Below, piece by piece: positions 33,518 through 40,648 of a stretch of DNA of 55,737 nucleotides. The stretch lies in contig CAKUCX010000016.1 of the NCBI GenBank assembly GCA_934643865.1, forward strand, positions 1-55,737. Direction: 5' to 3'. The position numbers and the translations under genes are program-made. The notes below the pieces were generated by a model, which had not been told where the DNA came from, searched no databases, and saw only the letters and a program-made list of their open reading frames with translations. The DNA comes from an uncultured Kiritimatiellota bacterium (lineage in GTDB: Bacteria; Verrucomicrobiota; Kiritimatiellia; RFP12; UBA1067). Numbering within the stretch: position 1 is the stretch's first letter; every line of letters starts with the position of its first letter.

Positions 33518-35200
33518 ATGTCCGACGCGGTCAAGCACGAGTGCGCGGTGGCGCTTTTGCGGCTTCGCAAAGGCGCCGCCGCGCGCGCGGCGGCATGCGG
33601 TGCCGTCGACTTCGGCGGCACGAAGCTGTCGCTTCTCCTGGAGAAGCAGCACAACCGGGGGCAGGACGGGGCGGGCGCCGTGACGCTGACGCTTTCGCCC
33701 AAGCCCGGCCAGGCCGCCTACAACGAGCTCAAGTCCGCGTCGGGCACGCCGCTCGCGGACGTGCTGTCGCTCGTCGCCCGCCGCCGCCGGATGGACGAGT
33801 CGCTGTTCCTCGGGCACCTGCGCTACGCGACCTACGGCAAGGGCGACGTCGGGTTCTGCCACCCGTTTGTCCACAAGTCGTCGCGGCTCGAACGGACGCT
33901 GTTCCTCGCCGGGAACTTCAACCTGACGAACACGCGCGCGCTCTTCGACGCCTATGTCGGGATGGGCGCGTTCCCCGAATCGACGGCCGACGGCTACCTC
34001 GTCTGCGAGTGGCTGGCGTCCGAGATGCTGGGGGAGGAAATGAAGCGGGGGGGGACGGCGGCCGGGGCCGGCAGGGGCGAGATCCTCGTTGCGGCGCTGA
34101 AGGCGCTGCTGCCGCGCCTCGACGGCGCGTACACGCTCTGCGGCATGACGGGCGACGGCTGGTGCTTCGCCGTGCGCGACCCGCACGGCATCCGGCCCGG
34201 CTACTGCTACGTCGACGACGATGTCGCCGTCGTGGCGTCCGAGCGCCCGGCCATCCAGGCGGCGTTCGACAAGATGCCGGACGAGGTGCGCGAGCTCGTC
34301 CCGGGCGAGGCGCTGCTGGTCGCGCCGGACGGATCGGTGGGCCGCGAGCGGATCCTCGCGCCGGCCGCGCGGCGCAGCTGCGCCTTCGAGCGCATCTACT
34401 TCTCCCGCGCGAACGACGCGGACGTCCACCGCGCGCGCAAGGCGCTCGGCGCGGCGCTCGCGCGGCCGATACTGGAAGCCGTCGGCGGCGATCTCGAAAA
34501 CACCTTCTTCAGCTACATCCCCAATTCGGCGCAGGTCGCGTTCCACGGGCTCCTGGAGGCGCTGTGGACGGAGGGCCTGGCCGAGGGGCGCCCGGTCCGC
34601 TTCGGCCAGGTCGCCGTCAAGGACGCGAAGTTCCGCACGTTCATCGCCGACGCGGCCGCGCGGCGCGAGTTCTACCAGCACGTCTACGACGTCACCTACG
34701 GGCTCGTGCGCCCCGGGGCGGACACGCTCGTCGTCCTGGACGACTCGATCGTGCGCGGCAACACGATGAAGCACGCGATCTTGCCGATGCTCGACCGCCT
34801 CGGGCCGAAGCGGATCGTCGTCGCCTCGTCCGCGCCGCCGATCTGCTATCCCGACTGCTACGGCATCGACATGTCGACCTTGGGCGAACTGGTCGCCTTC
34901 AAGGCGCTCGCCAACCTGTCGGGCGAGGAGGCGCTGCGCGCGACGCACGACGTCCGCGCGCTCTACCGCCGCCTTCCGCCGGGGGCGCTGTCCGGCGAGA
35001 TCGCCCGGCTCATCACGCCGCCCGGGATGAAGGCGCGGGTCGATGTCGTCTTCCAGACGGTCGAGGCGCTGCACGCCTGCTGCCCCGACGCGACGGGCGA
35101 CTGGTACTTCACGGGCGACTACCCGACGCGCGGCGGCGAACGCGTGCTCGGAGAGGCGCTCAGGAACTACCTGGACCGGCGGGACGGCCGGTCGTATTGA
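33518..35200 (+). CDS. purF: Amidophosphoribosyltransferase
   Basis: 560 residues. First step of purine synthesis: PRPP plus glutamine gives phosphoribosylamine. The N-terminal amidotransferase nucleophile is C9 after a short propeptide (MSDAVKHE), followed by EKQHNRGQDGAG and LGHLRYATYGKG. The PRPP loop is VVLDDSIVRGNT. The overall form, with C-A-V-A-L-L-R-L and long spacing, matches the variant common in Bacteroidetes rather than E. coli PurF. ATG is 1 nt after the glnN stop, so it probably shares the sigma-54 transcript and links a glutamine-using enzyme to glutamine supply. Its 3' end overlaps the opposite-strand kinase gene by 41 nt. Confidence 0.9.
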   Translation: MSDAVKHECAVALLRLRKGAAARAAACGAVDFGGTKLSLLLEKQHNRGQDGAGAVTLTLSPKPGQAAYNELKSASGTPLADVLSLVARRRRMDESLFLGHLRYATYGKGDVGFCHPFVHKSSRLERTLFLAGNFNLTNTRALFDAYVGMGAFPESTADGYLVCEWLASEMLGEEMKRGGTAAGAGRGEILVAALKALLPRLDGAYTLCGMTGDGWCFAVRDPHGIRPGYCYVDDDVAVVASERPAIQAAFDKMPDEVRELVPGEALLVAPDGSVGRERILAPAARRSCAFERIYFSRANDADVHRARKALGAALARPILEAVGGDLENTFFSYIPNSAQVAFHGLLEALWTEGLAEGRPVRFGQVAVKDAKFRTFIADAAARREFYQHVYDVTYGLVRPGADTLVVLDDSIVRGNTMKHAILPMLDRLGPKRIVVASSAPPICYPDCYGIDMSTLGELVAFKALANLSGEEALRATHDVRALYRRLPPGALSGEIARLITPPGMKARVDVVFQTVEALHACCPDATGDWYFTGDYPTRGGERVLGEALRNYLDRRDGRSY

Positions 35201-36380
35201 GGGCGGCCGCCAGCGGAAGGGTGAAGGAGAACGTCGTCTGCTCCCCCGGCCGGGACAGCACGTCGACGGAGCCGCCGTGGAGCTGGACGATGTGCTTGAC
35301 GATGGCGAGGCCGAGGCCCGTGCCGCCGAGGGCGCGGCTCCGCGACTTGCTGATGCGGTAGAAGCGCTCGAAGAGGTGCGGAAGGTGTTCGGCGGGAATG
35401 CCGATGCCGAAGTCCGTGACCGAGACCGTGACGTGCGCGCCCGCGACGGCGGACGCGACGTGGATCGTGTCCGAGCCCGAATAGCGCAGGGCGTTCTCGA
35501 CGAGGTTGACGAGGGCCTCTTCGAGGCGCGGCGCGTCGCCGGAGACGACGGCCGCGTCGTTGCGGGCAAGTTCGAGCTTCACGCCGCGCGCATGGGCTTT
35601 GGGGGCTTCCTGCGCGACGACGGCGCGGACGAGGTCGTCCAGCGGCAGCGTGACGAACGCATGGGCCTCCTGAGTCTGCTCGCGTTCGATCTGCGCGAGC
35701 GCGAGGACGTCCTGCACGAGGTTGCCGAGCCGTCTGCTCTCCGAACGGATGATGCCGAAGAGCTCGCGGCGCTCCGCGTCGGCGAGCGCCGTGCCGTCGC
35801 CGAGCATTTCGACGGCGCCGAGGACGGCCGTGATCGGGCTCTTGAGCTCATGCGTGACGTTCGCGGTGAACTCGCGGCGGAACCGCTCGCCTGCGGCGGC
35901 GACGGCGAGCTCCCGCGCCTGCACGTCGAGCCGCCGCGTGAGCCGCCGCGTGAAGAGAAAGGCGAGGAGGACGACGGAGGCGCCGAGCAGCAGCGCGGCG
36001 AGAAGGCCGGCGGCGGCGAGCCGCTCGGACTTGAGGACGCCGGTGTAGGGGACGGCGAGGCGCACGACGCGGTCGCCGACGCGCCGCGCGCAGTAGAGGA
36101 GGTCCCGGCCGACCGTCTCGGAACGGCGCAGCGCGACGCTCCGGCCTGCGGCGAAGGCATGCCGGATCTCGTCGCGCGCGGCGTGGCTGCCCGTCGCGGC
36201 CTCCGTGTCGTAGAAGATGGAGCCGTCGGCGTTCACCACCGTCACGCGCGTCTCGGATTCGACCATGTCCGCGATCGCGCGGCGGAAGCTGCGCGCCTCC
36301 CAATAGGAGAGCGCGGCGAAGAGGACGACGCCGAGGGCGGCGACGGTGGCGGCGAGCCAGCTTTTCTCGACGGCGCGCAT
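35160..36380 (-). CDS. Membrane sensor histidine kinase, PhoR-like
   Basis: 406 residues. Membrane helix 1 at about 7-25, a periplasmic sensor of about 95 residues, helix 2 at about 121-143. HisKA domain with H177 (NVTHELKSPITAVLG), HATPase domain with NLVENALRY, DFGIGIP and GGTGLGLAIVKHI. No HAMP domain of usual length between helix 2 and HisKA. Starts 5 nt after the response regulator stop: a cotranscribed pair. The signal is unknown; the PhoR/ResE-like layout does not fix it. Its end overlaps purF convergently. Confidence 0.93.
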   Translation of the reverse strand: MRAVEKSWLAATVAALGVVLFAALSYWEARSFRRAIADMVESETRVTVVNADGSIFYDTEAATGSHAARDEIRHAFAAGRSVALRRSETVGRDLLYCARRVGDRVVRLAVPYTGVLKSERLAAAGLLAALLLGASVVLLAFLFTRRLTRRLDVQARELAVAAAGERFRREFTANVTHELKSPITAVLGAVEMLGDGTALADAERRELFGIIRSESRRLGNLVQDVLALAQIEREQTQEAHAFVTLPLDDLVRAVVAQEAPKAHARGVKLELARNDAAVVSGDAPRLEEALVNLVENALRYSGSDTIHVASAVAGAHVTVSVTDFGIGIPAEHLPHLFERFYRISKSRSRALGGTGLGLAIVKHIVQLHGGSVDVLSRPGEQTTFSFTLPLAAALNTTGRPAGPGSS

Positions 36381-36385
36381 GGCGG

Positions 36386-37057
36386 TCAGCTCAGGCGGTA
36401 GCCGATGCCGCGGACGGTCTCGATGTGGTGCGCCCAGGCGCCGAGCTTGCGCCGGAGGCCGACGAGCTGCACGTCCACCGTCCGGTCGGTGACGAACTTC
36501 TCGCCGTCTGAGATGCGGTCGATGATGTGGCCGCGGTCGAAGGCGCGTCCGCGGTTGCGGAGGAGGAGTTCGAGGATGCGGTACTCGGAGAGCGTGAGCC
36601 TGAGTTCGTCGTCGCCCAGCGTGACGCGGTGCGTCCGGTCGTCGAGCGCGAGCCCGTCGAGCGCAAGCGCGCCTCCCGGGGCGGTCGGGTCCTTGCGGAG
36701 CGCCGCGCGCATGCGCGCGAGGAGGACCTCCTTCGAGAAGGGCTTCGTCACGTAGTCGTTCGCGCCCGCGTCGAGGCCCGAGACGATGTCGTCCTCCTCC
36801 CCCTTGGCCGTGAGGAGGACGATTGCCGTCGCCGCGAGCGCCGGATCGGACTTGACGCGGCGGCAGACCTCGATGCCGTCCATGCCGGGCAGCATGATGT
36901 CGAGGAGGACGAGCGCAGGCTTTTCGCGGCGGATGGCGGCGAGCGCCTCGTCGCCCGCCTCGCATTCGAGGACGGGCGCGTACCCTGCGCTCTTGACGGC
37001 CAGGACGACGACGCGGCGGATCGCCGCATCGTCTTCAACGACGAGGATCTTTGACAT
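36386..37057 (-). CDS. OmpR/PhoB-family response regulator
   Basis: 223 residues. Receiver domain with acidic pair E8/D9/D10, phosphorylation site D53 (VLLDIMLPG), LLTAKG and DYVTKPFS. A C-terminal winged helix (about 130-222) with LTLSEYRILELLLRNRGRAF and RTVDVQLVGLRRKLG is typical of the OmpR class. First gene of the two-component operon. The -10 box TATACT ends exactly 7 nt before the ATG, so the mRNA is probably leaderless. Confidence 0.94.
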   Translation of the reverse strand: MSKILVVEDDAAIRRVVVLAVKSAGYAPVLECEAGDEALAAIRREKPALVLLDIMLPGMDGIEVCRRVKSDPALAATAIVLLTAKGEEDDIVSGLDAGANDYVTKPFSKEVLLARMRAALRKDPTAPGGALALDGLALDDRTHRVTLGDDELRLTLSEYRILELLLRNRGRAFDRGHIIDRISDGEKFVTDRTVDVQLVGLRRKLGAWAHHIETVRGIGYRLS

Positions 37058-37064
37058 GGCGCAT

Positions 37065-37070
37065 AGTATA
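37065..37070 (-). promoter_or_regulatory. -10 box of the two-component operon
   Basis: Minus strand TATACT, 7 nt before ATG 37057. No clear -35 box. Divergent from the sirtuin promoter about 60 nt away. Confidence 0.55.
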
Positions 37071-37126
37071 TCTCATTTCCGGCGTCCCCGGCGTCTCCGT
37101 CTCGGCGGCGCACCTGCGTGGGACTG

Positions 37127-37135
37127 TGGTATAAT
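37127..37135 (+). promoter_or_regulatory. Extended -10 promoter of the sirtuin gene
   Basis: TGG-TATAAT (-10 at 37130-37135) with no -35. ATG 37143 is 7 nt downstream, predicting a leaderless mRNA. Confidence 0.7.
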
Positions 37136-37142
37136 CTCCGCC

Positions 37143-37910
37143 ATGGAAAACGAAGATGCGCTGAAGGGACTCGTCGAAGCGATCAAGGGCGCCCGTTGCG
37201 TCGGCTGCCTCACGGGCGCGGGCATCTCGACCCTGTGCGGCATCCCCGACTTCCGTGGCCCCCAGGGGCTTTACCGTCGGCCGGACGCCGCGCGCATCTT
37301 CGACATCGACTGGTTCGACCGCGACCCGTCCGTCTACTACCGGGGATGCGCCGACCTCGTCTATGGCCTCGGCCGCTTCAGCCCCGGCCCCGTCCACCGC
37401 GCGCTCAAGCACCTGGAGGACCTGGGGCTCCTCGGGGGCATTGCGACGCAGAACATCGACATGCTCCACCAGAAGGCCGGCTCGTCCCGTGTCTACGAAG
37501 TCCACGGTTCGCCCCTTCGGCATCACTGCCGGCGCTGCGGCGACGAAAAGGGCTTCGACGAGATCCTGGCGATGCGCGCGGACCTGCAGGCGCGCTTCCC
37601 GGACGATGCCGCCGCGCAGGTGCCGCGCTGCGCCTGCGGCGGCGCCTACAAGCCGGACATCACCTTCTTCGGGGAGATGCTGCCGGAGGCGGCGTTCGCG
37701 TCCGCGCAGGCGCTCGCGGCTCGGTCGGACGTCTTCCTCGTCCTCGGCACGTCGCTGACGGTCTTCCCGGCCGCAAGCCTCCCGCGCGAGACCCTGCAGG
37801 CCGGCGGCCGCGTCTTCATCGTGAACGCCCAGGAGACCGCGCTCGACGCATGCGCCGCCGGCGTCTGCCGCGACCTCCGCGCCTTCGCCGAAGCCGTCTT
37901 GGCGATCTGA
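37143..37910 (+). CDS. cobB: Sirtuin, NAD-dependent protein deacylase
   Basis: 255 residues. Removes acyl groups from lysine using NAD. Motifs: GAGIST (25-30), IPDFRGPQGLY, TQNIDMLHQKAG (102-113), catalytic H121 (EVHGS), zinc Cys C129/C132 and C163/C165, GTSLTVFPA, and VNAQET. Tyr/Arg of the desuccinylase pattern are not evident in the substrate loop, so deacetylase activity is more likely (inference). Leaderless start as judged from the promoter. NAD synthesis genes lie 2-3 kb downstream. Confidence 0.92.
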   Translation: MENEDALKGLVEAIKGARCVGCLTGAGISTLCGIPDFRGPQGLYRRPDAARIFDIDWFDRDPSVYYRGCADLVYGLGRFSPGPVHRALKHLEDLGLLGGIATQNIDMLHQKAGSSRVYEVHGSPLRHHCRRCGDEKGFDEILAMRADLQARFPDDAAAQVPRCACGGAYKPDITFFGEMLPEAAFASAQALAARSDVFLVLGTSLTVFPAASLPRETLQAGGRVFIVNAQETALDACAAGVCRDLRAFAEAVLAI

Positions 37911-37992
37911 CGTCTCCGGCGCGACCTCGGAGGCCGCGCGGCCTATGGCCTGCGCCGCGCCCCATGAAAAACCCCAAAGAACCCGTGCATGG

Positions 37993-38021
37993 TTGCGTTT
38001 CGTCTCCGACTTTGATACACT
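37993..38021 (+). promoter_or_regulatory. Promoter of hisG
   Basis: TTGCGT (37993-37998), 17-nt spacer, TGA-TACACT (-10 at 38016-38021). Confidence 0.65.
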
Positions 38022-38052
38022 GCGTCCCCTGACAACGGAGAAAGTGTAGAAT

Positions 38053-38922
38053 ATGGCAATTGTTCTCGGTTTGCCGAAGGGCAGCCTTCAGGAGGCGACC
38101 TTCGCGCTTTTCAAGCGCGCGGGCTTCGCCGTTTCGTGTTCGTCCCGCTCCTACTACCCTTCGATCGACGACGAGGAGGTCAAGTGCCGGCTGCTGCGCC
38201 CGCAGGAGATGAGCCGCTACGTGGAGCTGGGCCTCCTCGACGCGGGCATCTGCGGCTACGACTGGGTCTACGAGAACGGGTCGGACGTCGTGGACGTCTG
38301 CGAGCTCAACTACTCGAAGGCGACCTCGAACCCGGTGCGCTGGGTCCTCGCCGTGCCGAACGACTCGAAGGTCAAGACGGTGAAGGACCTCAAGGGCAAG
38401 CGCATCTCCACCGAGGCGCTGGGCATCGTCAAGCGCTACCTCAAGGCGAACGGCGTGAAGGCCGACGTCGAGTTCAGCTGGGGCGCCACCGAGGTGAAGG
38501 CCCCCGAGCTCGTGGACGCGATCGTCGACCTCACCGAGACGGGCAGCTCGCTGCGCGCGAACAACCTGCGCATCGTCGACACGATCCTCACCTCCACGAC
38601 GCGCCTCATCGCGAACAAGAAGGCGTGGCGCGACAAGGCGAAGCGCGCGAAGATCGAGCAGTTCAAGATGCTCCTCACGGCGGCGCTCGACGCGCAGAAG
38701 CGTGTGCTCATCAAGCTCAACGCCCCTGCGAAGACGCTTGAGAAGATCACGGCGGCCCTCCCCGCGCTGCACGCCCCCACGGTCAACAAGCTCAACGACG
38801 CCGGCTGGTTCGCCGTCGAGAGCGTCGTCGAGGAGCGCCTGGTGCGCGACCTCGTGCCGATTCTCAAGGCGGCGGGCGCGACGGGCATCATCGAGCTGCC
38901 GCTCAACAAGATCATTTTCTAA
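38053..38922 (+). CDS. hisG: ATP phosphoribosyltransferase, long form
   Basis: 289 residues. Catalyses the first, committed step of histidine synthesis. Two periplasmic-binding-like catalytic domains, with LGLPKGSLQEAT, LLDAGICGYDWV and the PRPP site EVKAPELVDAIVDLTETGSSLRAN region. A C-terminal regulatory domain of about 75 residues (from about 215) marks the long form, which is histidine-sensitive and needs no HisZ. No other his genes follow; it is a stand-alone gene. GGAG lies 12 nt before ATG. Confidence 0.93.
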   Translation: MAIVLGLPKGSLQEATFALFKRAGFAVSCSSRSYYPSIDDEEVKCRLLRPQEMSRYVELGLLDAGICGYDWVYENGSDVVDVCELNYSKATSNPVRWVLAVPNDSKVKTVKDLKGKRISTEALGIVKRYLKANGVKADVEFSWGATEVKAPELVDAIVDLTETGSSLRANNLRIVDTILTSTTRLIANKKAWRDKAKRAKIEQFKMLLTAALDAQKRVLIKLNAPAKTLEKITAALPALHAPTVNKLNDAGWFAVESVVEERLVRDLVPILKAAGATGIIELPLNKIIF

Positions 38923-38981
38923 GTTCACAGTTCGAGGTTCAAAGTTCGCGGGTGGAACCGAGAACGGCGAACTCAAGTCTC
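38923..38981 (+). repeat. Short GTTC-rich spacer repeats
   Basis: After the hisG stop come GTTCACAGTTC, GAGGTTCAAAGTTC and similar 9-11 nt imperfect repeats. They form simple-sequence DNA in the gap before the small ribosomal gene. Confidence 0.5.
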
Positions 38982-38995
38982 AAAGGAGGTCCGCG

Positions 38996-39085
38996 ATGGG
39001 ATCCATCAAGAAGAAGCGCCGGAAGAAAATGTCGAAGCATAAGTACGACAAGCGCATGAAGGCGCAGCGCCACAAGAACAAGTAA
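38996..39085 (+). CDS. Tiny basic ribosome-associated protein, AURKAIP1/COX24-like
   Basis: 29 residues, MGSIKKKRRKKMSKHKYDKR plus a basic tail; more than half are Lys, Arg or His. It fits the AURKAIP1/COX24 C-terminal domain (mitochondrial small-subunit protein mS38), whose bacterial relatives are tiny ribosomal proteins. A perfect AAAGGAGG lies 7 nt before ATG, indicating strong translation. Easily missed because of its size. A hairpin follows downstream. Confidence 0.8.
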   Translation: MGSIKKKRRKKMSKHKYDKRMKAQRHKNK

Positions 39086-39104
39086 GCCCGCATGGCTGAC
39101 GGTG

Positions 39105-39134
39105 GAAGGCCCCGGACCGACCGGTTCGGGGTCT
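39105..39134 (+). terminator. Possible terminator after the small ribosomal gene
   Basis: GGCCCCGGACC pairs with GGTTCGGGGTC around a short loop, 20 nt after the stop. The 3' side continues with CTTCTGCC and lacks a long T-run. Confidence 0.45.
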
Positions 39135-39147
39135 TCTGCCTGCCGCA

Positions 39148-39165
39148 GGGGGCGACGTCGCCCCC
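39148..39165. repeat. Perfect 18-bp palindrome
   Basis: GGGGGCGACGTCGCCCCC, followed by TACC. It shares ACGTCGCCCC(C)TACC with the element inside coaE and probably belongs to the same dispersed family. Confidence 0.7.
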
Positions 39166-39185
39166 TACCGCACGCCGAAGTTTTG

Positions 39186-39194
39186 TGCTAAACT
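39186..39194 (+). promoter_or_regulatory. Extended -10 promoter of the small membrane protein-nadC operon
   Basis: TGC-TAAACT (-10 at 39189-39194), 10 nt before the first ATG. No good -35. Confidence 0.5.
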
Positions 39195-39204
39195 GGGAGG
39201 CGTT

Positions 39205-39225
39205 ATGAAACTGGAGGCGCTATGA
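39205..39225 (+). CDS. Six-residue leader ORF MKLEAL
   Basis: ATG 39205 has its own GGGAGG and ends at TGA 39223-39225, overlapping ATG 39222 of the next gene. It arose from a 17-bp direct duplication: GGAGGCG(T/C)TATGAAACT occurs twice, giving two ribosome binding sites and two starts. Coupling is possible, or it is just a by-product of the duplication. Confidence 0.4.
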   Translation: MKLEAL

Positions 39226-39461
39226 AACTTAAGAGAACGCAAGAGCCGGAGACAATCGCCCCGATGCCCGCCGTCGGCGGCGGCGCGGTGATCGCCGACC
39301 GCTTCAGGCTGGATATCGACGCGGATGCGGCGTCGCGCACTTCGGGCGCGTCGACAATCGGCGCGGTGGCCGCGCTCGTCTGCTCGCTGCTGGCGATTGC
39401 CCTCGTGGGGGCGACGGCCTGGCTGATCTACCAGAATCTGGAACTCATCCGAGACGTCTAG
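39222..39461 (+). CDS. Small single-pass membrane protein of unknown function
   Basis: 79 residues. A polar N-terminal part of about 45 residues, then one hydrophobic helix (about 45-70: AVAALVCSLLAIALVGATAWLIY) and a short tail. It has GGAGG 6 nt before ATG. Followed after 17 nt by nadC, so cotranscribed. No family recognised; many short membrane proteins look like this. Confidence 0.65.
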   Translation: MKLKRTQEPETIAPMPAVGGGAVIADRFRLDIDADAASRTSGASTIGAVAALVCSLLAIALVGATAWLIYQNLELIRDV

Positions 39462-39478
39462 CGCCCGGAGGCGATACG

Positions 39479-40366
39479 ATGGCCGACGTGATGAAGTCGC
39501 CGCGCGCGCGCGCGGCCGTTCTGCTTGCATTGGACGAGGACCTTGGCTCCGTCTCCAAGACGGCGTTCGCCCGGCGCTGCGACGCGACGAGCGAGGCGCT
39601 CGTCGACCCGAAGGCGAAGGCCGTCGGCGAGATCTACGCGCGCGTGCCGTGCGTCGTCGCGGGCGCGACGGTCGCGGCGGCCGTCCTGAAGGCCGTCGAC
39701 AAGGCGATCAAGGTGACGATCCTCAGGCCCGACGGGACGCAGGTGAAGCCGAACGAGCCGATCCTGCAGTTCAGCGGCAAGGCGCGCAGCATCCTCGCGG
39801 CGGAGCGCACGGCGCTCAACTTCATGCAGCGGATGTGCGCGACGGCGACGCTCACGCGGAAGTTCGTCGACGCGACGAAGAAGTGGGGCACGCTCATCCT
39901 CGACACGCGCAAGACGACGCCCGGCCTGCGCGTCTTCGAGAAGTACGCCGTCACGTGCGGCGGCGGAACGAACCACCGCATGGGCCTGTACGACCGCGTG
40001 CTGATGAAGGACAACCACCGCCGCCTCTGGAAGGGCGGCGACCCGGACGAACTCGACCAGGCCGTCCGCGCGGCGCGCAAGGCGTTCCCGAAGCTCGACG
40101 TGGAGGTCGAGGTGGAGTCCATCCGCGCGTGCGAGAGCGCGCTCAAGGCGAAGCCCGCGTGGATCATGCTCGACAACATGTCGATCGCGGACATGAAGAA
40201 ATGCGTGACGCTCTGCAAGGGCATCTCGAAGACCGAGGCTTCCGGCGGCATCACGCTCGACCGCGCGAAGGCCGTCGCCGCGACGGGCGTGACGGCCATT
40301 TCGCTCGGCTGCCTCACGCACAGCCAGGGCTCCGTCGACCTGACGCTTGAGTGGAAGACCTGTTGA
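39479..40366 (+). CDS. nadC: Nicotinate-nucleotide pyrophosphorylase (carboxylating)
   Basis: 295 residues. Converts quinolinate and PRPP to nicotinate mononucleotide in de novo NAD synthesis. Family motifs: ALNFMQRMCATATLTRKFV, DTRKTTPGLR, KYAVTCGGGTNHRMGLYDRVLMKDNH, the EVEVES segment, IMLDNMS and EASGGI. GGAGG before ATG 39479. nadA and nadB are not in the window. The next gene downstream, nadD, takes the product forward, but repeats separate them. Confidence 0.96.
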   Translation: MADVMKSPRARAAVLLALDEDLGSVSKTAFARRCDATSEALVDPKAKAVGEIYARVPCVVAGATVAAAVLKAVDKAIKVTILRPDGTQVKPNEPILQFSGKARSILAAERTALNFMQRMCATATLTRKFVDATKKWGTLILDTRKTTPGLRVFEKYAVTCGGGTNHRMGLYDRVLMKDNHRRLWKGGDPDELDQAVRAARKAFPKLDVEVEVESIRACESALKAKPAWIMLDNMSIADMKKCVTLCKGISKTEASGGITLDRAKAVAATGVTAISLGCLTHSQGSVDLTLEWKTC

Positions 40367-40369
40367 GGC

Positions 40370-40514
40370 GTTAAGTCGCCGCTGCGCGGCTTTAAGTGGT
40401 TAAGTCGCCGCTGCGCGGCTTTAAGTGGTTAAGTCGCCGCTTCGCGGCTTTAAGTGGTTAAATCGCCGCTTCGCGGCTTTAAGTAGTTAAGTCGCCGCTT
40501 CGCGGCTTTAAATG
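40370..40514 (+). repeat. Five tandem 29-bp hairpin repeats
   Basis: Unit GTTAAGTCGCCGC, TGC or TTC, GCGGCTTTAAGTG. Each forms a GCCGC/GCGGC stem with outer TTAA/TTAA pairing. Copies 1-2 have TGC in the loop and copies 3-5 TTC. No unique spacers separate the units, so it is not a CRISPR. Lies directly after nadC. Confidence 0.9.
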
Positions 40515-40568
40515 CCCTTAGACCTTCATGTCCACGAATCGTTTACGTGTCTTGTGCAGCGCACAAAC
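40515..40568 (+). other. Unique DNA between the repeat arms, with a small hairpin
   Basis: 54 nt of lower GC. Contains TTGTGC-AGC-GCACAA (40552-40566), a perfect 6-bp stem. Lying between inverted copies of the 29-bp unit, it would form the loop of a larger stem. Confidence 0.5.
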
Positions 40569-40597
40569 TTAAAGCCGCGAAGCGGCGATTTAACCAC
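40569..40597 (-). repeat. Inverted copy of the 29-bp unit
   Basis: CTTAAAGCCGCGAAGCGGCG and the following ATTTAACCAC are the reverse complement of the units at 40370-40514. A transcript could fold the two sides together. Confidence 0.85.
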
Positions 40598-40648
40598 TTA
40601 ACTACTTAACCACTGAACTACTGAACTACTTAACTACTTAACCACTTA
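40589..40648 (+). repeat. Octamer array (TTAACYAC)n abutting nadD
   Basis: Units TTAACCAC, TTAACTAC, TGAACTAC in a row, ending TTA immediately before the nadD ATG. Same unit, opposite orientation, as 26584-26651. It fills the place of the ribosome binding site. Confidence 0.9.

Noticed and set aside
40370..40514. Possible CRISPR array
   Set aside because: The 29-bp units follow each other with no unique spacers, and no cas genes are present. It is a tandem hairpin repeat.
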